Assembly (NCBI RefSeq): GCF_014648635.1
Contig: NZ_BMRM01000004.1
Span: 248,001-312,000, forward strand
Reading direction: 5' to 3'
Length of the DNA: 64,000 nucleotides
Source: Streptomyces cinerochromogenes
Lineage (GTDB): Bacteria; Actinomycetota; Actinomycetes; Streptomycetales; Streptomycetaceae
A program made the translations under genes and the position numbers. The notes beneath the pieces were generated by a model. It did not search any database and was not told where the DNA came from. It worked only from the letters and a program-made list of their open reading frames with translations. This document shows positions 36,686-46,330 of this stretch, piece after piece; positions within the stretch are counted from its first letter, which is position 1, and each line of letters opens with the position of its first letter.

Positions 36686-37593
36686 CGACCCTCAGCATCG
36701 ACCACGTCTCCCGCTGGTTCGGCAACGTGGTCGCCGTCAACGACATCACCATGACCATCGGCCCCGGCGTCACCGGCCTGCTCGGCCCCAACGGCGCCGG
36801 GAAGTCCACCCTCATCAACATGATGGGCGGCTTCCTCGCCCCCTCCACCGGCACGGTCACCCTCGACGGGAAGCCGGTGTGGCGCAACGAGGCCATCTAC
36901 CGGCACATCGGCATCGTCCCCGAGCGCGAGGCGATGTACGACTTCCTCACCGGCCGCGAGTTCGTCGTCGCCAACGCCGAACTGCACGGCCTCGGCGACA
37001 AGGCCGCGCAGCGCGCCCTCGCCACGGTCGAGATGGAGTACGCGCAGGACCGGAAGATCTCCACGTACTCCAAGGGCATGCGGCAGCGCGTGAAGATGGC
37101 GAGCGCCCTGGTCCACGACCCGTCGCTGCTCCTGCTGGACGAGCCGTTCAACGGCATGGACCCGCGCCAGCGGATGCAGTTGATGGACCTGCTGCGCAGG
37201 ATGGGCGACGAGGGCCGCACGGTGCTGTTCTCCTCGCACATCCTGGAGGAGGTCGAGCAGCTCGCCCGGCACATCGAGGTCGTCGTCGCCGGACGGCACG
37301 CGGCCAGCGGCGACTTCCGCCGGATCCGCCGCCTGATGACCGACCGCCCGCACCGCTACCTGATCCGCTCCAGCGACGACCGCGCCCTCGCGGCGGCGCT
37401 GATCGCCGACCCCTCCACGGCCGGCATCGAGGTCGACGTGACCGAGGGCGCGCTGCGCATCCAGGCCGTCGACTTCGGCCGCTTCACCGCCCTGTTGCCG
37501 AAGGTCGCCAGGGACCACGGCATCCGGCTGCTCACGGTCTCGCCGTCCGACGAGTCCCTGGAGTCCGTCTTCTCGTACCTGGTCGCGGCGTAG
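36682..37593 (+). CDS. ABC transporter ATP-binding protein (second pair)
   Basis: Second ATPase of the operon, 303 residues. It has Walker A GPNGAGKSTL, signature YSKGMRQRVKMASAL, Walker B LLLLDEPFNGMDP and the H-loop SSHILEE. The C-terminal part (from about residue 220) is a small accessory domain. GTG at 36682 overlaps the stop of the preceding permease. It resembles the first ATPase in layout but is clearly diverged, so this is an old duplication or a heterodimeric exporter. Confidence 0.92.
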   Translation: MTTLSIDHVSRWFGNVVAVNDITMTIGPGVTGLLGPNGAGKSTLINMMGGFLAPSTGTVTLDGKPVWRNEAIYRHIGIVPEREAMYDFLTGREFVVANAELHGLGDKAAQRALATVEMEYAQDRKISTYSKGMRQRVKMASALVHDPSLLLLDEPFNGMDPRQRMQLMDLLRRMGDEGRTVLFSSHILEEVEQLARHIEVVVAGRHAASGDFRRIRRLMTDRPHRYLIRSSDDRALAAALIADPSTAGIEVDVTEGALRIQAVDFGRFTALLPKVARDHGIRLLTVSPSDESLESVFSYLVAA

Positions 37594-37603
37594 GAGGCCG
37601 AAG

Positions 37604-38323
37604 ATGTACGACCCCACCGTCGCCCGGCTCACCTACCGGGCCCTGCTCGGCCGCCGCCGGGCCCTCATCCTCGGCGCGCTGCCGCTGCTGCTCATCGTGA
37701 TCTCCGTGGCCGTCCGCGCCCTGACCGGAGCCGACGACCAGACCGCCTCGGACGTCCTCGGCGGCTTCGCGCTCGCCACCATGGTGCCGATCATCGGTGT
37801 CATCGCGGGCACCGGCGCGATCGGCCCGGAGATCGACGACGGCTCCGTCGTCTACCTGCTGTCCAAGCCGCTCAAACGGCCCACGATCATCTTCACCAAG
37901 CTGATCGTCGCCATCGCCGTCACCATGGTCTTCTCGGCGGTGCCGACCCTGATCGCGGGCCTGATCCTGAACGGCAACGGCCAGCAGATCGCCGTCGCCT
38001 ACACGGTCGCCGCGCTGGTCTCCTCCATCGCCTACTCGGCGCTGTTCCTGCTGCTGGGCACGGTCTCCCGGCACGCGGTGGTCTTCGGGCTCGTCTACGC
38101 GCTGGTCTGGGAGGCGCTGTTCGGCTCCCTGGTGCCGGGGGCACGCACGCTGAGCGTCCAGCAGTGGTCGCTGGCCGTCGCCCACAAGATGGCCGGCGGG
38201 GACCTGGTGACCTCCGAGGTGGGCCTGCCGACGGCCACCGTGCTGCTGGTCGCGGTCACCGTGCTGGCCACCTGGTACGCGGGGCAGAAGCTGCGGTCGC
38301 TGACACTCGCGGGCGAGGAGTGA
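37604..38323 (+). CDS. ABC-2 type permease (second pair)
   Basis: Permease of 239 residues with six membrane helices, starting MYDPTVARLTYRALLGRRRA, the usual ABC-2 N-terminus. AGGAGG precedes the ATG, ten bases after the second ATPase. A helix pair around IDDGSVVYLLSKPLKRPTII matches the conserved amphipathic segment of NosY/ABC-2 permeases. It completes the four-gene exporter operon. Confidence 0.9.
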   Translation: MYDPTVARLTYRALLGRRRALILGALPLLLIVISVAVRALTGADDQTASDVLGGFALATMVPIIGVIAGTGAIGPEIDDGSVVYLLSKPLKRPTIIFTKLIVAIAVTMVFSAVPTLIAGLILNGNGQQIAVAYTVAALVSSIAYSALFLLLGTVSRHAVVFGLVYALVWEALFGSLVPGARTLSVQQWSLAVAHKMAGGDLVTSEVGLPTATVLLVAVTVLATWYAGQKLRSLTLAGEE

Positions 38324-38602
38324 CGGGCGCCGGGTAGCGGTCGCCTGTCTGTTCGTTTTATTCGGTGGCGCCCAACTCCGGGGCCGGGCAGAGTGGTTGT
38401 GCACCATCCGCCGGGATCGTCCCGGCGTCACCGACTGGGAGCGGAGGTGGGCGATGTCCATGCACGGCAGTACGCCCAGCTCCCGACAGGGCAGTCCGAG
38501 GCCGGCTCCGGAGTGATCCGCTACCCCTCCGTGGAGCCATGGGAACTGCCCGGGGCGGTCGCTTCGAGCACGCGATGTCGCTCTCGCGTGGACCGCCCAC
38601 CC

Positions 38603-38690
<88 letters not shown>

Positions 38691-38755
38691 GAGACGTTGT
38701 CCCTGAAACCCGGCAGGGCTGTCGTGGTCACCCCGGCCATCCCGACCCGCCCCGG

Positions 38756-39169
38756 TCACACCGTCCCGGTCACACCCCGCGCGTCGGCGATGGCGTCCAG
38801 TTCTCTCATGGCCTCCGCGTGAGCGCTCAGCGTGCGGTGGACCGTGCCCGTGGTGACGAGGACCGCACCGGCCACGGAGACCGGGAGCGAGAGGCCGAGG
38901 AGGGCCAGGGCCTCGGGCCAGTCGCGTTCGTCGGCGCAGTAGTCGCCCCGCAAGCGGCCCTCGTTGGCGGTGCCGCGGTCGGTGAAGAGGCGGGACTCGC
39001 ACTGGACGGGGTACTCGTCGCCCGGCTTGCGCTCCACGTCGTACGGCGTGAGCAGCAGGACGGCGCACCAGGCCCACATCAGCCCCGCCACGGCGAGCAG
39101 GCCGATGCCCCAGGCGCGTATCCGGCTCGCGCGGTCGCGGAAGTCGAGGTCGTAGTCGCGTGATCGCAT
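38756..39169 (-). CDS. Small two-helix membrane protein
   Basis: Protein of 137 residues with an Arg/Asp-rich start (MRSRDYDLDFRDRASRIRAW), a first helix IGLLAVAGLMWAWCAVLLL, an extracytoplasmic loop with two Cys (VQCESRLF and GDYCADERDW) and a second helix (LLGLSLPVSVAGAVLVTTGT). A charged C-terminal helix of about 30 residues follows. The ATG at 39169 is taken over an earlier one at 39187. I recognise it only as a conserved streptomycete protein downstream of tRNA-Ser; no function can be assigned. Confidence 0.72.
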   Translation of the reverse strand: MRSRDYDLDFRDRASRIRAWGIGLLAVAGLMWAWCAVLLLTPYDVERKPGDEYPVQCESRLFTDRGTANEGRLRGDYCADERDWPEALALLGLSLPVSVAGAVLVTTGTVHRTLSAHAEAMRELDAIADARGVTGTV

Positions 39170-39237
39170 GGCCGCCGAATGTAGCAACCGGCGCGGACCG
39201 CGCTCGTCCGGGGAGCAAGCCCGGACGCGGCGGCCCG

Positions 39238-40035
39238 CTAGCCGAGGAGTCGCTCCAGGACCACGGCGATCCCGTCCTCCTCATGGGACGAGGTCACCTC
39301 GTCGGCCACGGCCTTCAGCTCCTCGTGGGCGTTGGCCATGGCCACTCCCCGGGCCGCCCAGGCGAACATCGGGATGTCGTTGGGCATGTCGCCGAAGGCG
39401 ATCGTGTCGGCGGCCTTCAGACCCAGCCGGCGGGCGGCCAGCGACAGACCCGTGGCCTTGGACAGGCCGAGGGGCAGCAGTTCCACGATGCCCGCGCCCG
39501 CCATGGCCACCGAGACGAACCCGCCGGCCGTCTGCCGGGCCGCCTCGGCCAGCTCGTCGTCGCCGAGCGTCGGATGCTGGATGTAGATCTTGTTCAACGG
39601 GGCCGACCAGAGATCGGAGGCGTCCGTGAACGGGGTCGCGGGCAGCGTGCCGGTGACCGCGTAGCCCGGGCCCACCAGCACCTCGCCGTCGAGGCCGTCC
39701 CGGCTGGCCGCCAGGTACAGCGGACCCACCTCGGCCTCGATCTTGGCCAGGGCCACGCCCGCCAGCTGCCGGTCCAGGGTGACCGAGGTCAGCAGGCGGT
39801 GCGACCCGGCGTCGTAGACCTGGGCGCCCTGGCCGCAGACGGCGAGGCCGTCGTAGCCGAGGTCGTCCAGGATGTGCCGGGTCCAGGGGACCGCGCGGCC
39901 GGTGACGACGATGTGCGCGGCGCCCGCCGCGGTGGCCGCCGCGAGCGCGTCACGGGTGCGCCGCGAGATCGACTCGTCGGTGCGCAGCAGCGTTCCGTCG
40001 AGGTCGGTGGCGATGAGCCCGTAGGGGAAACTCAC
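39238..40035 (-). CDS. HAD-superfamily hydrolase, Cof type
   Basis: Cof-like phosphatase of 265 residues, related to the gene at 29342. Motif [19 protein letters not shown] is near the N-terminus, motif II is [11 protein letters not shown], the Lys is in [13 protein letters not shown], and motif IV is [17 protein letters not shown] at 40035 overlaps the stop of serS (GTGA), so it is translated together with seryl-tRNA synthetase. The same serS-HAD coupling is found at the S. coelicolor locus as I recall it. The substrate is unknown. Confidence 0.9.
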   Translation of the reverse strand: MSFPYGLIATDLDGTLLRTDESISRRTRDALAAATAAGAAHIVVTGRAVPWTRHILDDLGYDGLAVCGQGAQVYDAGSHRLLTSVTLDRQLAGVALAKIEAEVGPLYLAASRDGLDGEVLVGPGYAVTGTLPATPFTDASDLWSAPLNKIYIQHPTLGDDELAEAARQTAGGFVSVAMAGAGIVELLPLGLSKATGLSLAARRLGLKAADTIAFGDMPNDIPMFAWAARGVAMANAHEELKAVADEVTSSHEEDGIAVVLERLLG

Positions 40036-41309
40036 CGGGACACCGGCTCCAGGACCTCGCGGCCGCCCAGGTACGGGCGCAGCACCTCGGGGACCCGGAC
40101 GGAGCCGTCGGCCTGCTGGTGGTTCTCCAGGATCGCCACGATCGTGCGCGGTACGGCGCACAGCGTGCCGTTGAGCGTGGCCAGCGGCTTGACCTGCTTG
40201 CCGTCGCGGACCCGGATGGACAGCCGGCGGGACTGGAACTCGGTGCAGTCCGAGGTCGAGGTCAGCTCGCGGTACTTGCCCTGGGTCGGGATCCACGCCT
40301 CGCAGTCGTACTTGCGGGCGGCCGAGGCGCCGAGGTCACCGGAGGCGACGTCGATGACGCGGAACGGCAGCTCCAGCGAGGTCAGCCACTGCTTCTCCCA
40401 CTCCAGCAGGCGCTGGTGCTCGGCCCGGGAGTCCTCGGGGGCGACGTACGAGAACATCTCGACCTTGTCGAACTGGTGCACGCGGAAGATGCCCCGCGTG
40501 TCCTTGCCGTGCGAGCCGGCCTCGCGGCGGAAGCACGGGGAGAAGCCCGCGTACCGCAGCGGCAGCCGGTCGGCGTCGATGATCTCGTCCATGTGGTAGG
40601 CCGCCAGCGGGACCTCGGAGGTGCCGACCAGGTACAGGTCGTCCTTGTCGAGGTGGTAGACGTCCTGGGAGGCCTGGCCGAGGAAGCCGGTGCCGGCCAT
40701 GGACTGCGGGCGGACCAGGGCCGGGGTGAGCATCGGCGTGAAGCCGGCGGCGGTGGCCTGGGCGATCGCGGCGTTCACCAGGGCCAGCTCCAGCAGGGCG
40801 CCGACACCGGTGAGGAAGTAGAAGCGGGAGCCGGAGACCTTCGCGCCGCGCTCGACGTCGATGGCGCCGAGCAGCTGGCCCAGCTCCAGGTGGTCCTTGG
40901 GCTCGAAGCCCTCCGCCCCGAAGTCGCGGATCGTGCCGTGCGTCTCCAGCGTGACGAAGTCCTCCTCGCCGCCGACGGGCACGTCGGGGTGGACGAGGTT
41001 GCCGAGCTTGAGGAGCAGCTCCTGGGTCTCGGCGTCGGCCGCGTCGCGCTCGGCGTCGGCGGCCTTGACGTCGGCCTTCAGCTGCTCGGCGCGCTTGAGC
41101 AGTTCGGCCTTCTCGTCGCCGGTGGCCTTGGGGATCTGCTTGCCGAGCTGCTTCTGTTCGGCGCGCAGCTCGTCGAAGCGGACGCCGGAGGACCTGCGCC
41201 GTTCGTCGGCAGACAGGAGGGCGTCGACGAGCGCGACGTCCTCTCCACGGGCGCGCTGGGACGCGCGCACACGGTCGGGGTCCTCACGGAGCAGGCGAAG
41301 GTCAATCAC
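40032..41309 (-). CDS. serS: Seryl-tRNA synthetase
   Basis: Class II aminoacyl-tRNA synthetase of 425 residues that charges the tRNA-Ser species, two of which are in this window. The N-terminal 110 residues form the long coiled-coil arm that reads the variable arm. Motif 2 is [20 protein letters not shown] and motif 3 is in the end region [23 protein letters not shown] at 41309 ([14 protein letters not shown]) matches the family start. It overlaps the HAD gene. The upstream gap contains a DnaA-box cluster. Confidence 0.97.
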   Translation of the reverse strand: MIDLRLLREDPDRVRASQRARGEDVALVDALLSADERRRSSGVRFDELRAEQKQLGKQIPKATGDEKAELLKRAEQLKADVKAADAERDAADAETQELLLKLGNLVHPDVPVGGEEDFVTLETHGTIRDFGAEGFEPKDHLELGQLLGAIDVERGAKVSGSRFYFLTGVGALLELALVNAAIAQATAAGFTPMLTPALVRPQSMAGTGFLGQASQDVYHLDKDDLYLVGTSEVPLAAYHMDEIIDADRLPLRYAGFSPCFRREAGSHGKDTRGIFRVHQFDKVEMFSYVAPEDSRAEHQRLLEWEKQWLTSLELPFRVIDVASGDLGASAARKYDCEAWIPTQGKYRELTSTSDCTEFQSRRLSIRVRDGKQVKPLATLNGTLCAVPRTIVAILENHQQADGSVRVPEVLRPYLGGREVLEPVSR

Positions 41310-41923
41310 GTGACCAAGGCTACCGGTGCGGGGTCGCGGCTCACGAATCACTATTCCGGGGTGTTCGGATTCGCGACTTACGGTCCGTTATGCGCTAATT
41401 GCCGCGTGTACTGATCGTCAAGGCGGGACTCGCGACGGGACGCGTGGCGGGAGTCGCGTGGGCCCGGCGGCGGGCGTCAAGGGAAAAGTGTCTCACTCCC
41501 TGGGACGGAGCGGGCCCCGGGCGCCCGGTTGACCGGATTCCCTTGTGGGGAACGGGATTTGGCGGCCCGGTTGTCCACAGAAATCCACACCCTCCGAAGA
41601 GTTATCCACAGGCTGTGGGGACAGTCTGTGGACTTTGGAATTGATCACTCCGGAAAGCGTGAACAGACTGAAGAATTCCCGGGTCAAACCCGAGCGACAC
41701 CCACGTTCGGGTGGAAAACGGTCGCCCCAAAAGATGAACCAAAGGAAACGGGTGGACGAAGGGTGGCCCAGGGGTCGGTGGCCGCAGCGGGGGGCTTCGG
41801 GGCGATTTGTCGACCGGATGACCCCGCCCTGTCGACTTGTCCCCAGGTCGAGAAGCGGACCTGTGGATAACTTCTGTGGATAACGTTCGTCTGCAGGTAC
41901 GACCGGTTCCGACGGGCTTCTGG
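41310..41923. other. Gene-free region between serS and pheA
   Basis: A 614-bp region without a credible reading frame. It contains the serS promoter (the minus strand, near 41310-41420), the DnaA-box cluster at 41571-41883, and the end of pheA. The 41575-41735 part is less GC-rich than the surroundings. Confidence 0.7.
41571..41883. promoter_or_regulatory. DnaA-box cluster
   Basis: At least six DnaA-box-like 9-mers lie in 313 bp. Plus-strand boxes are TTGTCCACA at 41571, AAATCCACA at 41581 and TTATCCACA at 41602. Minus-strand boxes are TGTGGACTT at 41627, TGTGGATAA at 41862 and TGTGGATAA at 41875; a weaker TGTGGGGAC is at 41614. Three match TTATCCACA exactly and one matches the Streptomyces-preferred TTGTCCACA. 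A high-affinity DnaA-binding cluster (D78) that limits initiation is known in this part of the S. coelicolor chromosome; I infer this is its counterpart. Confidence 0.85.
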
Positions 41924-42856
41924 CTAGAAGCGGCCGTCCTGGCAGCGCGCCACCCAGTCCGCCGCCGCCATGAATTCCTCGTCCGAGGTCCCCGGCAGCG
42001 TGGGACGGGCCTCGCCCGGTGCGATGTCCGCGCGCGGGTAGGAGCCGAGGAAGCGCACCTGGAGACAGATCCGCCGCAGCCCCATCAGCGCCTCCGCCAT
42101 CCGCCGGTCGGAGATGTGTCCCTCGGCGTCGATGCAGAAGCAGTAGTTGCCGATCCCGGCGCCGGTCGGCCGGGACTGCAGCAGCATGAGGTTGATGCCG
42201 CGTGAGGCGAACTCGCCGAGCAGGTCGCGCAGGGCGCCGGGGTGGTCGTCGCGCTGCCACAGCACCACCGAGGTCTTGTCGGCGCCGGTGGGCGCGGCCG
42301 GGCGGGCCGGGCGGCCGACCAGGACGAACCGGGTCTGCGCGTTCTCCGCGTCGTGGATCCCGGTCTCCAGCGCCTCCAGGCCGTACCGGGCGGCGGCGAA
42401 CTCGCCCGCGAAGGCGGCGTCGTAGCGGCCCTCCTGGACCAGGCGGGCGGCGTCCGCGTTGGAGGCGGCCGACTCCCAGGTGGCGTCCGGGAGGTGGGCG
42501 CGCAGCCAGTTGCGCACCTGGGGCTGGGCCGCCGGGTGGGCGGAGACCGTCTTGATGTCCGTGAGCTTCGTGCCGGGGCGGACCAGCAGCGCGAAGGTGA
42601 TCGACAGCAGCACCTCGCGGTAGATCGTCAGCGGTTCGCCCGCGACCAGTTCGTCCAGGGTGGTGGTGATGCCGCCCTCGACGGAGTTCTCGATCGGCAC
42701 GAACGCGGCCTCGGCCTCGCCGGCCCGCACCGCGTCCAGCGCGGACTGCACCGACACGTACGGGATGAGTTCCCGGGTGGCCGCCTCCGGAAGCGTGCGC
42801 AGGGCGACCTCCGTGAAGGTGCCCTCCGGGCCGAGATAGGCATAGCTCGCTGGCAT
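41924..42856 (-). CDS. pheA: Prephenate dehydratase
   Basis: Enzyme of 310 residues that turns prephenate into phenylpyruvate for phenylalanine synthesis. The catalytic domain (1-185) starts MPASYAYLGPEGTFTEVAL and has PIENSVEGGITTTLDEL, SNADAARLV and the essential Thr-Arg-Phe in NAQTRFVLVG. The C-terminal ACT domain (about 205-280) has the phenylalanine-binding GALRDLLGEFASRGINLMLL and ESRP-like LQSRPTG. GAGGGAC precedes the ATG. It is monofunctional, without a chorismate mutase domain. Confidence 0.97.
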   Translation of the reverse strand: MPASYAYLGPEGTFTEVALRTLPEAATRELIPYVSVQSALDAVRAGEAEAAFVPIENSVEGGITTTLDELVAGEPLTIYREVLLSITFALLVRPGTKLTDIKTVSAHPAAQPQVRNWLRAHLPDATWESAASNADAARLVQEGRYDAAFAGEFAAARYGLEALETGIHDAENAQTRFVLVGRPARPAAPTGADKTSVVLWQRDDHPGALRDLLGEFASRGINLMLLQSRPTGAGIGNYCFCIDAEGHISDRRMAEALMGLRRICLQVRFLGSYPRADIAPGEARPTLPGTSDEEFMAAADWVARCQDGRF

Positions 42857-42997
42857 GTCCCTCACCCTAATGGCCGCGGGAGAGAGCGTCGCATGTGTCT
42901 CAGGAATGCCACTCGACCGGGTGGTTTGAAGCCGGTTCACCCTGCGGCGGCCGGCTTCACCCCTTCCCCGGTCGGGTCCCGCCTTCAGCAGCCGGCT

Positions 42998-44278
42998 TCA
43001 GCCCTCCAGCAGCCGCTGCCCCACGTACTCGCCCTCCGCCGCCCCGCCCGGGACGGCGAACAGGCCGCTCGACTCGTGCCGGGTGTACTTGGACAGCGCG
43101 TCGCCCCGGTCGAGCTTGCGCTGCACCGGGACGAAGCCGCGCAACGGGTCCGCCTGCCAGCAGATGAAGAGGAGACCGGCGTCCGGCGTACCGTCCGGGT
43201 CGATGCCGTCGTGGTAGGAGAAGGGGCGCCGCAGCATGGCGGCACCGCCGTTCTGGTCGGGCCGGGTGATCCGGGCGTGCGCGTCCAGCGGGACGACGTA
43301 GTTGCCCTTGGCGTCCGCCTTCTCCAGGTCCATCGGGGTCGTCTCGTCACCGCCGGACAGCGGCGCCCCGTCGGCCTTGCGGCGCCCGATGACCGCCTCC
43401 TGGGCCGGCTGCGACAGCTTCTCCCAGTCGTCCAGGAGCATGCGGATCCGGCGTACGACGGCGTAGGAGCCGTTCGCCATCCAGGCGGGCTCGCCCGAGG
43501 CGGGTACGAAGATCCGTCGGTCGAAGTCGGCGTCGGCGGGCTTCGGGTTGCGGGTGCCGTCGAGCTGGCCCATGAGGTTGCGGGCCGTCATGGGATGGGC
43601 GGTGGCGCCGGGGCTGCGGTTGAAGCCGTTCATCTGCCAGCGCACCCGTGCGGCCGAGCCGGCGTCCTTCTGGATCGCGCGCAGGGCGTGGAAGGCGACC
43701 AGGGCGTCGTTCGCGCCGATCTGCACCCACAGGTCACCGTCGCTGCGGGACTTGTCGAGCCGGTCGGAGGAGAAGTCCGGCAGCGGGTCGAGCGCGGCCG
43801 GCCGCTGCTTCTCCAGTCCGGTCCGGGTGAAGAAGCTGTGGCCGAAGCCGAAGGTGAGGGTCAGCGAGGACGGGCCCGCGTCCCGGGCCACATCGGTGTC
43901 GTCGTGCGGGGCCGCCTCGCCCGCCATCAGCCGCTCGGCCGTCGCCGACCAGCGGCGCAGCAGGGCCGCCGCCTCCTTGCGGCCCGAGCCCGCCGCCAGG
44001 TCGAAGGCGACGAGATGGCCGCGCGCCTGGAGGCCCTCGGTGATGCCGGGCTGATGTTTCCCGTGAAACATCGCCCGGTCGGAGCCCACCGAGGCCAGCG
44101 GGACGGCGCCGGCGGGTGCGGCCGCGTACCCCACGGCACCGCCGGCCGCGCCGAGCACGAGGCCGGTGGCGCCGGCGGTGCCGAGCAGGGCGCGCCGGGA
44201 GATGCCGCCCGGACCGGGGACGGGACGCGTCACCGGGGCCTCGGGCGTGCGGGCCTGGGGGAGGGACTTCTCGGGCAT
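42998..44278 (-). CDS. dtpA: Tat-exported DyP-type haem peroxidase DtpA
   Basis: Dye-decolourising peroxidase of 426 residues. The signal peptide carries the twin-arginine motif SRRALLG followed by a hydrophobic Ala/Gly stretch, so the folded haem protein leaves by the Tat route. The DyP motif G-x-x-D-G is in MGQLDGTRNPKP, and the haem region has ATAHPMTARN and AVVRRIRMLLDDW. In S. lividans the orthologue DtpA works in copper-dependent morphological development together with Sco and the radical oxidase GlxA. It is the last gene of the copper operon, 8 bp after copCD. Confidence 0.94.
   Translation of the reverse strand: MPEKSLPQARTPEAPVTRPVPGPGGISRRALLGTAGATGLVLGAAGGAVGYAAAPAGAVPLASVGSDRAMFHGKHQPGITEGLQARGHLVAFDLAAGSGRKEAAALLRRWSATAERLMAGEAAPHDDTDVARDAGPSSLTLTFGFGHSFFTRTGLEKQRPAALDPLPDFSSDRLDKSRSDGDLWVQIGANDALVAFHALRAIQKDAGSAARVRWQMNGFNRSPGATAHPMTARNLMGQLDGTRNPKPADADFDRRIFVPASGEPAWMANGSYAVVRRIRMLLDDWEKLSQPAQEAVIGRRKADGAPLSGGDETTPMDLEKADAKGNYVVPLDAHARITRPDQNGGAAMLRRPFSYHDGIDPDGTPDAGLLFICWQADPLRGFVPVQRKLDRGDALSKYTRHESSGLFAVPGGAAEGEYVGQRLLEG
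44056..44069. promoter_or_regulatory. parS-like site, one mismatch, inside dtpA
   Basis: GTTTCCCGTGAAAC differs from parS by one base. On the minus strand it encodes part of the Met-Phe-His-Gly-Lys-His segment after the signal peptide of DtpA. The mismatch is at a central base, so binding should be weak. Confidence 0.6.
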
Positions 44279-44286
44279 GGTGGGGT

Positions 44287-46317
44287 TCAGCCGATCTGCG
44301 CGTTCTTGGAGACGGTCGCCTGGTCGATGTCGGAGGTGCGGACCGTGACGGCGATCTTCCAGTCGCCGGCCATGGGGATCTGCACGTCGTTCGCCGACCA
44401 GTGGCCGGTGGCGATGTGGTCGGGGTTCACGGGGAGCGGGCCGATCTTCTTCGCCTCCAGGGTGAAGGCGACCTTCACCTCGGGGACGTCGAAGGCCCGG
44501 CCGTTGGGCCGCTGGACGTAGACGTGCATCTCGTTGCCGCCCACGCGTGCGGGGTCGAGGTCGATGCTGACGACGCCCTTGCCGTCGGTGCCGCCGGTGT
44601 CGAACGGCATGTCCAGGGTGAGCGCGCCGGAGGCCGCGGAGGTGCCGGAGCCGGTCGACGCGGAGGTGGCCGCCTTGGCCTCCTGCTCGGTGCGGCCCGG
44701 TTCGGTCTGGGTCAGCGCGGTGGTGACGGCGAGCAGCACGAGGGCGACGCCGGCCTCGGCGAGCACCGAGCGGCGCAGGCCGAAGCGGTTCGGGTCGGCG
44801 TCGCGCAGTCGCTTCTCCCGGGCGGCGTCGACGGCCGCGCGCTGCCGGGCGAGCTGGGCGGCACGCCGGGTGTCATCGGAGCCCGAGCCCGAGCCCGAGC
44901 CAGAACCGGAGCCCGAGCCAGAACCGGAGCCGGAAGCGGATCCGGTGCCGGTGCCGGGGCCTTTGCTCTTGCCCTCGCCCGTGTCGTCACCGGTCGCCTT
45001 CGAGACGGCGACCTGCTCCTTGCGTGCCTGCGCCTGCTCCCTCCGGTCCTGCGCCTGGGCCTTCTTCCCCTTCCCGGAGCGGGCGACCGGGTCCGTGAGC
45101 CGGCCCGTCCAGCGCCGGGACACGCCCGCGATGCCGACCAGCACCGCCACCAGCCCGATCTTGACCAGCAGCAGCTGTCCGTAGCGGGTCCCGGTGAACG
45201 CCGACCAGGAGCCGAGCTGCCGCCAGGACTGGTAGACGCCGGTGACGACGAGCGCGAGGACGGAGCCGAAGGCCACCCGGGAGAAGCGCTGTACGGCGGC
45301 GGCCTCGACCGGGGTGTCGGCGGGCGCCCGGTACAGCGCGGTCAGCAGGGCGGTGAGACCGCCCAGCCAGGCGGCGACGGCCAGCAGGTGGACGATGTCG
45401 ACCGGCATGGCGAGGCCCGGCCGGAGCCCGGTGGAGGCGTGCTCGGCCATGGCCCAGCTGGCGGCGAGCCCCGCCGCGACGACGATCCCGCCGACGGCGA
45501 GCCCGAAGGTCAGGTCGCGCTTGTCCTGGCCCTCCTCCCGGCGGGTGTAGGCGCCGAAGAGGACGGCGACGAACAGCGCGGCGGCGGCGAGCAGCAGCAG
45601 CCGGGAGACCAGGGCGGCACCGGTCTTCGTCTGGAGCACCTGGCCGAGCAGGTCGAGGTCGAAGACGTCGGCGAACTTCCCCGAGGTCGTGTACGCGCCG
45701 CGCAGGAGCAGCAGCCACAGGGTGGCCGCGGTCAGCGCCACCCAGCCGCCGACGACGAGCCGCTGCAGGGGCCGTACCCCCGCGCCGCGCTGCCAGCAGG
45801 CGAGCACGAAGGCGGCGCCGCCGGCCAGGACGAGGAAGCCGGCGTACGACACGTACCGCCCGAAGGCGTAGAGCCCGCCCACGACTCCGCCGCCCGCGGC
45901 CGGCCCGGTGCCGGAGACGACCGTCTGCGAGGGCGCTCCGATGGAGAAGGTGTAGGCGCCGGCGACGGGGTGGCTGTCCGCCGAGACGACCTGGTAGGTC
46001 ACCGTGTAGGTGCCCTTGGCCAGGCCGCTCTTGAGCTTCACGGCGTACGTCGTGCCGCTCACGTTGGCGGGGCTGCCCGTCTGGACCGGCTTGCCCCGGG
46101 GGTCGAGGACGCGCAGGGAGTCGTCGTTCATCGCCACCTTCTCGGAGAAGGTGAGCGACACCTGGGTGGGCGCCTTGTCGGCCACCACCCCCTGCGCGGG
46201 GTCGCTGCCGGTCAGTGCCGCGTGGGCGGAGGCCGGTCCGGCGCCCGCCAGCAGCGCGCCGGTGACGGCGAGGAACAGCAGCAGGGTCCGCAGGCGGGGG
46301 GTGATGGTCCGGGTCAC
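44287..46317 (-). CDS. copCD: CopC-CopD (YcnJ-type) copper transport protein
   Basis: Fusion of 676 residues. The order is signal peptide ending ASAHAALTGSDP (the mature N-terminal His is the CopC copper ligand), CopC domain to about residue 125 with another His in SADSHPVAGAYTF, then eight or so CopD membrane helices (about 150-420). After a linker with a (GS)n run near residue 465-480 comes one more helix, and a C-terminal extracytoplasmic beta domain (YtkA-like) with GVVSIDLDPARVGGNEMHVY. It would bring copper from outside to the cell. It lies in the ycnI-sco-ecuC-copCD-dtpA operon. Confidence 0.92.
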   Translation of the reverse strand: MTRTITPRLRTLLLFLAVTGALLAGAGPASAHAALTGSDPAQGVVADKAPTQVSLTFSEKVAMNDDSLRVLDPRGKPVQTGSPANVSGTTYAVKLKSGLAKGTYTVTYQVVSADSHPVAGAYTFSIGAPSQTVVSGTGPAAGGGVVGGLYAFGRYVSYAGFLVLAGGAAFVLACWQRGAGVRPLQRLVVGGWVALTAATLWLLLLRGAYTTSGKFADVFDLDLLGQVLQTKTGAALVSRLLLLAAAALFVAVLFGAYTRREEGQDKRDLTFGLAVGGIVVAAGLAASWAMAEHASTGLRPGLAMPVDIVHLLAVAAWLGGLTALLTALYRAPADTPVEAAAVQRFSRVAFGSVLALVVTGVYQSWRQLGSWSAFTGTRYGQLLLVKIGLVAVLVGIAGVSRRWTGRLTDPVARSGKGKKAQAQDRREQAQARKEQVAVSKATGDDTGEGKSKGPGTGTGSASGSGSGSGSGSGSGSGSGSDDTRRAAQLARQRAAVDAAREKRLRDADPNRFGLRRSVLAEAGVALVLLAVTTALTQTEPGRTEQEAKAATSASTGSGTSAASGALTLDMPFDTGGTDGKGVVSIDLDPARVGGNEMHVYVQRPNGRAFDVPEVKVAFTLEAKKIGPLPVNPDHIATGHWSANDVQIPMAGDWKIAVTVRTSDIDQATVSKNAQIG

Positions 46318-46330
46318 GGTGGTCCCTCCC

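Noticed and set aside
41310..41570. T-box or other leader upstream of serS
   Set aside because: No T-box sequence or specifier-loop structure could be found on the minus strand.
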